Positions 1 to 64,000 of a DNA stretch of 64,000 bases are shown here, in pieces (within the stretch, counting starts at the first letter, position 1; every line of letters begins with the position of its first letter). The stretch lies in assembly GCA_026745465.1 (NCBI GenBank), contig JACYXH010000118.1, positions 32,501-96,500 on the forward strand, read 5' to 3'. The notes under the pieces were generated by a model, which did no database searches, was not told the origin of the DNA, and was given only the letters and a program-made list of their open reading frames with translations. The DNA comes from Lota lota. Its lineage: Eukaryota > Chordata > Actinopteri > Gadiformes > Lotidae. Both the position numbers and the translations under genes were made by a program.

Positions 1-9558
<9,558 letters not shown>

Positions 9559-9843
9559 ATTTTCCTAAAGAAGAGTAGTTTACTAGCAGGTCGCTTCTTA
9601 AATTGTATTAATTCCTTAATTCGTTAAAAATGGCTATGACTATATTTTTTTGATGCGTTTATTCGTGCAAGTTTGTATACACGCAACATCGATCGGCTCT
9701 CTCGCGCCACATTTTCCACACACTATTTTGCACTTCCGGCGAAAATCCCGGGGCATACTTGTGCCACAAGGGGGCGCCAAATACTCTCCTATATGTCTGC
9801 CCTGTGATCGTTTTTTCGTGCTCAATGATTTATTTGAGCTCAT

Positions 9844-9873
9844 CAACAACAACAGCAACAACAACAACAACAA

Positions 9874-9905
<32 letters not shown>
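9844..9905. repeat. (AAC)n microsatellite
   Basis: About 20 AAC units with a single interruption, upstream of both KAT7 and PTGES3L. Confidence 0.97.
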
Positions 9906-9906
<1 letters not shown>

Positions 9907-10189
9907 ACAGCTGGATAGTAAACTTTTTCAAAGTTTGGAGCAAGGGTTCTCACCGCTACTTTTACATTTACACTGTGTATTTTGTCATTTGTATCAATCC
10001 CTGTCCCATCGACTTTTGGAGAATCTAGAACACTCCTTGGTTTTCCCGAGAGTTCCTCTCAACCAATAAAGAGGAGGGGGGGGGGGGGGGGGTAAGGCAC
10101 CAACAGCAGCTGATACCCGTCTTAAAATAGCATAGTCGTCTCTGCAACCACCAGGCAACGTGGTTGTCTCTGTTATCGCACGTATATAG

Positions 10190-10195
<6 letters not shown>

Positions 10196-10238
<43 letters not shown>
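10196..10238. repeat. (TA)n microsatellite
   Basis: About 21 TA units ending 40 bp before the PTGES3L start codon, so probably in or beside its 5' UTR. Confidence 0.95.
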
Positions 10239-10241
<3 letters not shown>

Positions 10242-10278
10242 CGTTTTGAAACACTTTTCTCTGACAAAGTTGTCAAGA

Positions 10279-11870
10279 ATGAACCAGCCAAAGATTGTCA
10301 GACCCGAGCATAGGTAAGTTCGTTGAGTTTGAGTATACTTTCTTCTCAATTACTGAGTGATTCCAAATCTTGTTCTATTTGGGGAAGTTAATCCCCTGTC
10401 CCAACTGATGCTATGGAAGTCTGGTCTTTCCTGAATATTGTAAAAGGTTACTGTTACATTGTTGTAATAGCTGGTAGGCTACACACTTTGGTGTTTACAA
10501 TTGTCCTTATGTCTCAATTTAGCCAACCAGCTCGAGCACTGTGGTTTGATCGCAAAAAGTATGTCACCATCAACTTCATGGTCCACAAACCCAAGAACGT
10601 GCAGGTTGAGTTCCAGACGGATAAACTGATTTTATGGTGAGGTCACAGCATTTGTTATCCTTTCGTTCCATCCAACTGTACCCCTTTTTTGTGCTGTATC
10701 GGTAAGTGATAGGTTATGATAAAATGCATAAGAAAGGTTACATTGTATTTCATTGTGAAATGAAGACATGAATCAAACAATTGTACACGCCATGATTAAT
10801 ACATAATAATTATAATAAATGTTACCTCACCTGTGTTCACATGTCATTGTGTTCTCAGCTGCAAAAATGATGAAGACGACGTTATTTACAACGAGCTGTA
10901 CTTCTATGACAAAATCCAAATTCATGTATGTATTCAGTTTGACACCAAGATGAAATTAATATAGGTCAAATTGAGGTAAATGTGATTGTAATATATGTTT
11001 TTCATTTTAAACAGGACTCCAGAGAAAGAGTCTACGATCGCACCATCAACATGCTGATTCGAAAAGTCACACCAGATGTGGCCTGGCCCCGGCTGCAGAA
11101 AGACCCTGCTAAGGTGGGCTAGTCTGCCGAGAAGTTTTAAACAACCTCCAGACACTTTAGTAAAACTCACTAAGTGAAGACTGACAAGCCACTGAGAAAT
11201 ACACTCAAGCAAAGACAGAGAGGAGCTGTATTGAACTGGGAAACACCATGTGATGTTACTGTGCAGTTCGTTTTTGTTTTGCTCCAGTCTGGCTCAACTG
11301 GGAGAGCATAGCATTAAAATAGCCAGGGTTAGGGGTTTGATTCCCATTGTGGTCATTCATGTATGTCACTGGATAACAGCATCTGTCAAACTGTTTATTA
11401 TTAGTTAAAGCAATAATCTTGAATGATGAATACATGAGACTTCACAAAAGTCTGTGTATACCATTTAATGTGTGTTCTTGACCCTTCTCTGAGTAGTCAA
11501 GTTGGATTTCTGTGGACTTTGACAACTGGAGGGACTGGGAGCATGAAGAGGATGAAGGCAAGGCAGAGTATGACAACTACATGGACGTGAGTGACACTAC
11601 CGTATTTACTACAAAACTACTATATTTACCACAGCACTACCATATTTACTACAATACCTATTTTACTACAATGCCTATATTTTCTACAATACCTCTACCA
11701 TATTTAATACTGTATACTACATATTACCATCACAGCACTTTCATATTTACACAACACTGCCGTAGTTACATTATATATTCACTACAACAGGCCATTTTTG
11801 TGTGTGGAGGCCATTTTTACCACAGCAGTATCATTTTTACTTAATGCAGTTGGAAATTGAAAATGGGGTG

Positions 11871-11901
<31 letters not shown>

Positions 11902-12335
11902 AAACACCTTTTTTACCCCACCCCTTTTTATAGATGATCCAAGAAATGGGTAGCAATAAGACAGGAGCGATACCAGATATGGGCGACCTTAGTGATGTAA
12001 GTTTTTCTCTGCCCATCACTGTAGATTAGCACTTTGATTAGTCTGAAATCCATTTCTGGATAGACCCTGAGAGATCACTGCTGTGCGACCACTAGCATGC
12101 AACAGTGACATTAATATGCATAGCCAATGATAAATTAAGTATTTTTTAAATCCTTTTAACATATACAACCACTGGTGCCATTGCTTGATTGAGTTCCATG
12201 TTATATGAATGTCTCACATTTCAAGAAACGCTAATATGTAGTCAGTGTAATAATGTTATATCCTGATTTATAATAGCAGTATCCTGAAATGACATAAATT
12301 ATGTATTTTCTCCTCTTCTCCTACAGTCTGATTGA
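10279..12335 (+). CDS. ptges3l: PTGES3L, p23-like CS-domain protein (158 aa)
   Basis: Homologue of the Hsp90 co-chaperone p23/PTGES3, of the PTGES3-like subtype that in vertebrates lies directly upstream of AARSD1 and can form read-through transcripts with it. Exons: 10279-10313, 10523-10636, 10859-10925, 11015-11113, 11497-11586, 11934-11996 and 12327-12335, total 477 bp. Seen: a CS fold from about residue 12 (QPARALWFDRKKYVTINFMV), the p23 signature VAWPRLQKD followed by SWISVDFDNWRDWEHEEDE, and a short acidic tail ending DLSDSD. The last exon carries only two codons and the stop. The start was chosen as the only ATG in frame after the promoter region; the short leader before QPARALW is weakly conserved in the family. 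Whether it keeps prostaglandin E synthase activity cannot be judged; chaperone binding is the safer inference. Confidence 0.95.
11285..11400 (+). mobile_element. tRNA-like SINE remnant in a PTGES3L intron
   Basis: An A-box-like stretch (ggctcaactgggagagca) is followed by a B-box-like ggtttgattccc and a tail like tcactggataacagcatctg. It resembles the element at 63285 more than the commoner SINE family of the window. Confidence 0.6.
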
Positions 12336-12639
12336 AGTTCTCGGATGCTGACAACTGGTTGCTAGGCTGCAATAAATGATGGAATATAATCCGGTGTTCA
12401 CATCGCAATTCGCCATAGTTTCTTTTGTCCTCTTTATAAATATGAAACTTCTTTGTTTACTTATCTGTATTATTTATTGACATTGTTTTATCAAGTGTTA
12501 AATAAAAATATTTTTCATTTACCATTGCGTTAATTATTTTGTTTATGTTGCGCTAGACTCCTTCGGCTTCCGTAGACAGCTGTAGTTCTTCCTGTGTTGT
12601 TTAGCGGCTGTGCAACATTAATCTTAGAACACACCAAAC
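12336..12639 (+). promoter_or_regulatory. PTGES3L 3' UTR and AARSD1 promoter, compressed into about 300 bp
   Basis: A poly(A) signal AATAAA lies at 12501-12506. The AARSD1 start follows only 134 bp later. The segment up to about 12575 is part of the duplicated PTGES3L terminal block; the AARSD1 leader starts where that homology stops. Confidence 0.7.
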
Positions 12640-15600
12640 ATGGCTTTCCAGTGTCAACGAGACTGCTATATGAAGGAGGTATTGGATATTCAGTTTGTAA
12701 CATTTTTAGTTGATTACTAATACTGTAGTGGATATCCTGTGTTTCAGCTAAAGCTAACGGTGGCTATTTTTATGTCTGCCACACACAAGGCATCTTCAGT
12801 TTAATAGCACTAAAACACGTGTCTTGTTCCAGTTAAAGATAACTTAAATGGCGTGCGTCAGCATACCTACTATACATATGTGCCACAGTTTTCATGAAGG
12901 AATTCCACAATGTACCGTGTTGTTGGTGCTTTTCATTCATCAACAGCTTGCGTACAGTCCCTTGATGTGTACCGCCTCTGTCATTTAGTTCGTCACCTCT
13001 GTAGTGTCCTGCTGCCCAGCTGAACTTAGACAAGAAGTCAATGGAAAGAAAGAAACTCTTAAAGGCTTCAACGTCAAACTGCAGGATACCATCTTGTTTC
13101 CGGAGGGGGGTGGTCAAGTAAGTGGTCCATCTTACGTCATTCATTTGTTATAATAACTATTTGTTAAATAAACGACACGCTTTACATGAATAGCCAGTTG
13201 TAAACGCGAATAAACGTTACTGCTTCAAATCAACACTTTCAATGAATGGCTGCAATTCAACATTGGGTCGCATTATTAGGACGTCTTAACTCAAATATTG
13301 GCTGTTCTTGAATGTATCACTTAATGTAGCCTGTGTTCCTCCAGCCAGACGACCATGGGCTGATAGGAGACCTGCCAGTGCTCAAGGTGACGAGGCAGGG
13401 GGCTGAGGCCGTCCACTTTGTGGGCTCCTCGCTGGAGGTGGGCCAGGAGGTGCAGCTTAAGTTGGACTGGGACAGGAGGTTCGACCACATGCAGCAACAC
13501 TCAGGTGAGAATGCACTCAAAAGCCACACCCATCATATTCTTCAGTGTGTAGAGAAGGGGCTTTTAATATAGAAGAAGAACTGATTCTTGTTAGTCAAAC
13601 TTAATGTAGTTATTTGCATATTTTTTTTAAAATGTTGTCTCTTTTTAAATTATTACTGTCCTGTACCCAAACTCTCATCTGGGATTCTTTATACACACAC
13701 ACACACACACACACACACAGTTCTATAAAACCAGTGTGCGATTTGGTGTGTCTGTACTTCACAGGCAGTTAATGTAGGTTTAGATGCAACTTTTTGTTGT
13801 TATTTTCCTCATTATTAGGTCAACATCTCGTCACCGCCCTGGCAGAAACTATGTTTGGTTTTAAGACCACATCATGGTACGTCTACCGAGCTTCACATCA
13901 CATTCAAACGATGTGATTCTAAAATGTTTAGGGCTGTCTATCTTTAATTGACAGAGAAAAATATAGCTCCTCTGATAATGGCTGTGTTTTCTATGTAGTT
14001 TTTCTATTGTCATCCTTTCTGCTTTAGCCTTTTTGTAATTATCACTATGCATGTTATTTTTTTTACTACGTAAATTACTCTTGCCATAACAATGTTCACT
14101 GTGCAGAATGACCATTTTATACTGCACATCTGATAATAAAACACTCTGACTTTGTGCTCTTGACTCCAGGGAATTGGGGCGCCAGCGGAGCAGCATAGAG
14201 CTGGACACCGCCAGTGTGGACCCGGCCCAGCTGCAGGCCCTGGAGGAGGCCGTGAACGAGAAGATCCGGGCCCACGTCCCGGTCACCCTGCAGCTGCTCT
14301 CTATAGACGACCCCGCTGTGGAAAAGGTGAGTACAGAGAAGTCTTTTTAAAGGCTCTAGCTAAGTATGGAGTCAGTAAACAGGTGATTCTATCCAAAGTG
14401 ACCTACGGTTTACTTTCTTATAGATACACATTATTAAAGCTGGGGCAACTTGGCGAAACCAGCCAGAGTGAACTCGATTTTGAAAATATCCATCCGAAGA
14501 AATCCCAACCCTTTAAGCCACGAAATATTATTCTTTTATATTTGAGTTTCCTGCGTGTCTGTATGAAATAGGTTTAATCTGTGTTGCGTGAACCAGGTCA
14601 GGAGCCGGGGGCTGCCTGTCGACCATGCAGGACCCATCCGGATCATCGACATTGAGGGCGTCGACGCCAACATGTGCTGTGGAACCCATGTGTCCAACCT
14701 CAGCCAACTACAGGCAAGACTCTATACCACACGCACACACCAACGCACACCATACGGTCTTCAGGTTATTTCCCTTCCAGCTGACTTGTGAGTGTTAAAT
14801 TATGTCTTCTCTACATTAGGTGATTAAACTCCTGGGCACCGAAAAGGGAAAGAAGAACAAAACCAACCTGATCTTCTTGGTGGGAAACCGGCTTCTGAAA
14901 TATGCGGAGAAATGCTACATCACCGAGCGGTCGCTGGTCTCCCTTTTAAAGTGAGAGCTTGGCCCTTTTTACACAAATATCCCACCAACAAGTGCCGAAA
15001 CGAAGGGAACAAAACCTTTGTTTTTCTCTCAGAACTGGACCTGACGAGCATGTAGAGGCCGTGGCCAAGACCCAAAAGTGTGTGAAGCTCCTTCAGAAAG
15101 TAAGCTGATCTCCACCACCATTTTTTAAAATCCTGTTCCAGGCTTAAATTACACTTGAATGTGTTGTTCCAATAAAACACATTAAATAAAAAACATTGTA
15201 TTCTAAATAAACTAAGTAGACTCTTACAGGTGTTATTTATATATTTCCAAATCGTACTGTGATGTATTAACGATAATCTAAATCATGCATGTGTTCTGGT
15301 AGAGCAATTTGGGCTTGCTGCGAGACTTAGCTGTTCTCATCGCACAGAACTTCAAGAGCAGCCCGCAAAGAGGCAACCTGTTCACCTTGCACAAGTGAGA
15401 CCTTTCTCAGTTAGCTCACCCCTGAAATGGTAAACCTAGAGGATATAACTACATAGTAGGGCTATACCTTAAACTAGATGGTGGGAATGTAGAAGAGTAT
15501 TTCTTTGATCCCCACTTTCATCCTTTTGTACGTCCTGCAGAAAAGAAGGCGACAACGAATTCATGAACATTATCGCAAATGAAATCGGCACCGAGGTGAG

Positions 15601-16404
15601 ATGACGATTGCAGTTGTGCGTATTTGAGTGCATTAAGGATTCAAATATATTTGGTATAAACGGCATTAACCTTTGTTTTGTCTTTACCCAAGGAGACGCT
15701 GGTGTTCCTGACTGTCGGGGAGGAGAAGGGGCCTGGTCTGTTTCTCCTGGCCGGTCCCAGTGATGTGGTTTCAGAGATGGGACCACGGTAAGGGTGGACA
15801 CACGACACCTCCTCACCCCTTCCTTTTTTGACACCTTTTGATGTCTGTAAAAATGTGATCTTTATCCAGGAACATTGCGCTCAACACAATGCAGTCTTTT
15901 AGGTAGATTCTTTTCAGAGACGTCATCATAGGACATGAGTGCTCATAATGCCAATTATGGGTCTGCTCCTTTTATGTACCTGGGTACAGGTAGTAGACTT
16001 ACCAGTAGCAGACCATGATAAGTGTAAAAAGTGACACCTGTGTTTGTCCTATGATGACGCCTGTGTGGAAATGTGTCAGTCAGTTTTGAACTTATTTCTA
16101 TTCATCATTTATACTCTGCTCTCCAAAGTGATTCTGGTCACTAAGGAGCAGGTACAGTGTTAAGACATCTGGCTCAAGGATGCCAACATTAGGGATATAA
16201 GAGGTTGTGTTGGGATGTGTTAAATCTGGCTAGTATCACAAGAGTGTTTCCTCTGCTGTTCGCAGGGTCCTGGAGATGCTTGAAGGGAAGGGGGCGGGGA
16301 AGAGCGGGCGATTCCAGGGCAAGGCCAACAGCCTGGCGCGGCTAGGGGAGGTGGAGGCGCTACTCCAGCAGCGCTGCGCGCTACAAGCCTCAGGGGAAGA
16401 ATAA
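12640..16404 (+). CDS. aarsd1: AARSD1, alanyl-tRNA editing domain protein (412 aa)
   Basis: Free-standing relative of the AlaRS editing domain (AlaX type), which hydrolyses Ser-tRNA(Ala) in trans in the cytosol. Exons: 12640-12678, 12989-13117, 13345-13504, 13819-13876, 14170-14326, 14597-14713, 14820-14950, 15033-15099, 15303-15394, 15541-15595, 15693-15787 and 16266-16404. Total 1239 bp, giving 412 residues, the usual length. Seen: the FPEGGGQPDDHG loop, the zinc-binding HSGQH motif split across exons 3 and 4, the second zinc motif CCGTHVSN, and a C-terminal DHHA1-like region rich in G (GKGAGKSGRFQGKANS). The intron after 14713 starts with GC, a GC-AG intron. It lies in the same direction as PTGES3L with a gap of about 300 bp and converges on the ferlin gene. 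Confidence 0.98.
13692..13720. repeat. (CA)n microsatellite
   Basis: Short CA run in an AARSD1 intron. Confidence 0.9.
16125..16205 (-). mobile_element. SINE fragment, tail part
   Basis: The order ctaaggagcaggtacagtgttaagac then ctggctcaaggatgcc matches the reverse strand of the window's common SINE (compare 45470-45670). It sits in the last AARSD1 intron. Confidence 0.45.
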
Positions 16405-17066
16405 TGCCACTAGCTCATGAGAACCACAGAACACTCTGCAACCCAGGGATGGCTTCTGTTTTAATTGTGTAGAAGTCACAGCTCTTCTGCCAGTTTACTT
16501 TATAAAATGGTTTTGAAATTTGGATTTTGTGGTAAACACAGAATGTTAGTCTTACCGCACATGTGTAGATATACATGCATTTGACATTAGGGACAATGTA
16601 GATTACATGTTGGTTCTGCTGAATTAATGGTAATGTTGAGTAGGGTTAACATATTTTAAATAAAAAAGTAATGTGTACTTTCCTGTCCTATTTTTCTGGT
16701 GATCTTCTCGTGTTGCTTCACATTTCTAGTGCTGCTATCATTAGCATTGTATTGTTTAGTTGGAATCAATTCAAGGAGAGGCCGCACATTAGTTTATACA
16801 TTTTTAATCATGAAAAATAGGTAGCGATTCAATCCGCAGCGTACAATTGAAAGAATCCCATTTAATACAAATGACTCATCCCTTCCCATGTGTCAGTAAG
16901 AATAAAAGGTTACAGTTGATGTATCATTTTTCTATTTACAGCGGTTGTGTACAACTTGTAAGAAATTGGCAGTTAAAGTGCAGCACACACAAGATGTGTG
17001 CTGGTGGAGGTACTTCTTTCTTATTTTGGTCGTTTAGTGAAGATTATGGCTCGTCGCCGTAGTTTA
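16405..17066. terminator. Convergent 3' ends of AARSD1 and the ferlin gene
   Basis: An AARSD1 poly(A) signal AATAAA is at 16659-16664 (plus). On the minus strand AATAAA occurs at 17063-17068, overlapping the ferlin stop codon; a TATAAA variant lies near 16793. No other gene is seen in these 660 bp. Confidence 0.6.
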
Positions 17067-52614
<35,548 letters not shown>

Positions 52615-54043
52615 TTTTATAAAAGGGTTAGAAAAAAAAGAAAAAAAGAAACGGTGTTAGTAAAAACTAAAGTCTTCTAAATCGCATCCTCACCGCCCAA
52701 CCAGGCGGCCAACGGGGAAAGTGGGGAAAAAGTTTGCGACTCTGCAGACTAATTCAGAGGCGGGTCATGGGAGTGAAATTATAGAGATTGGCAAAGTGGT
52801 TCTGCTGCTTGGAGTTAGTGACCCTGGATATCACAACACATATACATTCAGGCTTTACTTTAATAACGTAGGTCTATTTTAACATTCACTTACCGTTTGG
52901 TTCTGTGTCATTTTACATACAATCCAATTTATCTTTTCTTTTCTTTCTTGTATTATGTGGTTTATTTTGTCTCCATCTAGCGGTCAATTAATAAGTCTAA
53001 GGTGTACTACTGTCACATTTTTATTTGAACATGTGTGAATTCAAAAAATGTTACAGTTTGCTTAGGCTACATCTTTGATTAAATTATTTTTACTAAACTT
53101 AAATATTCTTATTAAATAATTAATAGTCAATAGTCTACCGTTATGTTAATCATGCAAACACAGCCCTCAATATTTCAGCTGGCCTATAGATGGCGCTAAT
53201 TCATGAGCGTTTACTCAGAAGTGCAGAGGGTCAGGTAGGTGAGTACAATGCCTCTGGCTTTATTCACTTATTATTAACTCTTTCACTGTGAACATTTTTC
53301 TGACAATACTTGCAGTTATTTAACAGAGTGTGACCAATGGGTAGACTATGTAAGCTAGCCTACTTGAAAAGAACCCCATCCAACATTTCTAAAACGTTTA
53401 TATACGCTTTAAAAAGATAACATGGCAATTAGGTTTAGCTATACCAAATTTGTTCGATACAAATTCTAAATCGAAACGCTATAGGCCTATGTAACAGCAC
53501 TGGCATACATTTAGGTCAAAGCTAGATAGGCCTACATTAAGAAATTAATAAAGTAATTGAGAAAATGAAATGGTATAAATGTGAAAGATAGATAGGCCTT
53601 GATAGATCGATGGACAGTTTGATTGATTGATTTAATATTTGCAGCATTTACACATATGCATACACACACACACACACACGCTCTCTGTGTGGGTATATTA
53701 TTCATATAATACTTGAAGTGGCTGGGCATCCGCTGGTTTACTTGTATTTGGCTTACTGGTTACCCACTGTCCCCTTGATCATTGCATCATTTCATCAGCC
53801 AGAGGAGAGAGCACCAAGTACATTTGCTTAACGAGGGACAGGAGTAGCCCCTAGAGCAGGTGAAGTATTGTGTGTTAATAATTAAATGCTGCAAGAGATC
53901 CTGTAATGGGTTGCATAGCAATCACTAAGCCCTATCACCAGGTCTGTATTAAACCATAAGACAAATATACACAAAGTAATCCTATTTTGACATCCAAGAT
54001 CATTTTTAGATGGTCGATGTGTTGGGTTTTTAATTTTTACTAT

Positions 54044-54054
54044 ATATATATATA

Positions 54055-54087
<33 letters not shown>
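54044..54087. repeat. (TA)n microsatellite
   Basis: TA run with one ATAGTA interruption. Confidence 0.95.
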
Positions 54088-54088
<1 letters not shown>

Positions 54089-54145
54089 TGTATCGCAGTT
54101 GGCTAACAATATGGAAAATAAATGATCCATCCCCCTGGAGCCAAG

Positions 54146-54508
54146 ATGGCTTTGGTTCTTGAAATCATTAACCATGAGGGGAACAACTCCTTGGAGTTGT
54201 TTAACTCTATGATCACAAACACCCCCACTACCACCACAACGACCACCACTACCAGCACCATCTTCCCAGCCAACCAGCCAACCACCCAAGATGCATTTAC
54301 ACTTTTCCTGATGACATTTTTCTTGGAGTCTCTAATCCCCTCTGCATGTCTTCTCAACAATGAGGTGTTGACTCTCCCCTCTCTCTCCCTTGGTGTGGTC
54401 AAACCTCTTGTGACGGATGGACCTGACAGGACATTCCTCCCCCCACCCACCCCCTCGCCCTTTCTGTGCTGGACAGCGGAGCTTTGTGTGCAAATTGTGT
54501 TTGTCTGA
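54146..54508 (+). other. Unassigned open frame upstream of the WD40 gene
   Basis: From an ATG in good context (ccaagATGG, 54146) a frame of about 120 codons runs to 54508. It encodes a threonine run (NTPTTTTTTTTTSTIF) and a short hydrophobic stretch (FTLFLMTFFLESLIP). I recognise no family. The threonine run reflects an ACC/CCA-rich repeat, and an equally long frame exists on the other strand, so this may be chance. Confidence 0.15.
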
Positions 54509-54754
54509 AAAGCCAGCGGAGCAGGGGATTGCGACAAAGGCGATGGGGCTGTAGACTCTGATGGAAGACACGTCCGGTTGGTCTCGCTGGAGTATTTCAT
54601 CACTAGTGGAGTTAGGTTGTAGGAGGACAAAGGGGAGTGAAGCTACACAGATCACCGCATGTTCATCTGGAAAAAGCGCAACTGTTGTGCCCTCATTTGA
54701 GCCCAAACATTTTAAGTTGGACATCTTTGGGACTTCTATTTAAAGGCATCTGAC

Positions 54755-63630
<8,876 letters not shown>

Positions 63631-64000
63631 GTGAGTGTCTGTGCGGGTGTCTGTGTGTGTGTGTGTGTCTGTGCGGGTGTGTGTGTGTGAAGAACTGGGA
63701 GAGATGAGGGCAACAGGTAGTCAGTTCAAATCCGGTTCCATGTATACTGTTGTGACGTACTTGCAATGTTCCCTCAGATACATGATTTAAGTCATCTGAG
63801 GTACACCTTAAAATATCATTGTAAAACACTGTCCTATTCACCACATCCTCAAAATATAAATGACAGATCAAACAAGAGATAGGTTTGTAGGTGAATGGGT
63901 GGAAGGATAGAGGGATTGGTTGATTGACAAATAGATTGATGATGGTAAATGGATGGAATAATGGATGAATGAATGATGAACGGAAATGGACGGATGGATG
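63631..64000. other. WD40-gene intron, to the window edge
   Basis: A TG-rich stretch directly after the donor (63641-63690) and ATGG/GGAT-type short repeats at the end (63890-64000). No further exon seen. Confidence 0.6.

Larger units (their letters stand above)
9559..10278. promoter_or_regulatory. Shared head-to-head promoter interval, KAT7 / PTGES3L
   Basis: Only 720 bp separate the two start codons. Around 9700-9780 there is a CpG-richer patch with an ETS-type site (cacttccggcg, 9730-9740), a plausible bidirectional promoter core. The PTGES3L side then holds an (AAC)n tract (9844-9905), a G tract (10075-10093) and a (TA)n tract (10196-10238) within 450 bp of its ATG. Transcription start sites cannot be seen. 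Confidence 0.55.
52615..54754. promoter_or_regulatory. Head-to-head interval between the ferlin and the EF-hand/WD40 gene
   Basis: 2.1 kb between the two start codons, expected to hold both promoters. I see no clear TATA or CpG island. A (TA)n tract lies at 54044-54087 and a small CA run at 53661-53680. The stretch 54140-54505 holds an open frame listed separately. Confidence 0.5.

Noticed and set aside
54103-54724. Minus-strand frames of 175 and 130 codons with a valine run
   Set aside because: No recognisable family; the valine run comes from a GGT/GTG low-complexity stretch and the frames overlap antisense to the equally long plus-strand frame.

Overview
The window is vertebrate nuclear DNA, almost certainly from a ray-finned (teleost) fish. 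Genes are split into many short exons with GT-AG borders, there are tRNA-derived SINEs, hAT-like and other TIR elements and an L1-like remnant, and simple repeats are extremely dense. That density (CA, CT and GA tracts of 50-230 bp, plus many minisatellites) recalls cod-like fishes, but this is inference only. Reading frames were rebuilt exon by exon. Every internal exon given here joins its neighbours in frame, and exon lengths match the codon counts.

Five genes fill the window. (1) Minus strand, 1-9558: KAT7 (HBO1/MYST2 histone acetyltransferase), N-terminal 423 codons, continuing off the left edge. (2) Plus strand, 10279-12335: PTGES3L, a p23-like CS-domain co-chaperone, complete (158 aa). 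(3) Plus strand, 12640-16404: AARSD1, the alanyl-tRNA editing-domain protein, complete (412 aa). (4) Minus strand, 17067-52614: a myoferlin-like type I ferlin, complete in 53 exons (2024 aa). (5) Plus strand, 54755-63630 and beyond: an EF-hand/WD40-repeat protein of the WDR49/WDR64/EFCAB8 type, 5' part only. KAT7 and PTGES3L are head-to-head, PTGES3L and AARSD1 are tandem with about 300 bp between stop and start, AARSD1 and the ferlin are tail-to-tail, and the ferlin and the WD40 gene are head-to-head.

The most striking feature is not a gene. Several tandem arrays are anchored on exon/intron borders and have copied the splice site itself. KAT7 has five decoy 3' splice sites (454-905) and about 40 copies of a 5' splice site (2031-4040). 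The WD40 gene has five decoy 3' splice sites (59502-59721) and a 64-unit, indel-free 10-bp array that starts on the first base of an intron (60891-61530). A ferlin acceptor is preceded by 13 copies of a SINE-derived unit that is open in frame with the exon (24602-25380). Other exons sit directly against long TG or CT tracts that replace the normal polypyrimidine tract or begin within 10 bp of the donor.

A second oddity is a segment of about 370 bp, holding the terminal exon, stop and poly(A) signal region of PTGES3L, that has a diverged copy inside a KAT7 intron 6.8 kb away. No tRNA, rRNA, CRISPR, viral or bacterial features were found.
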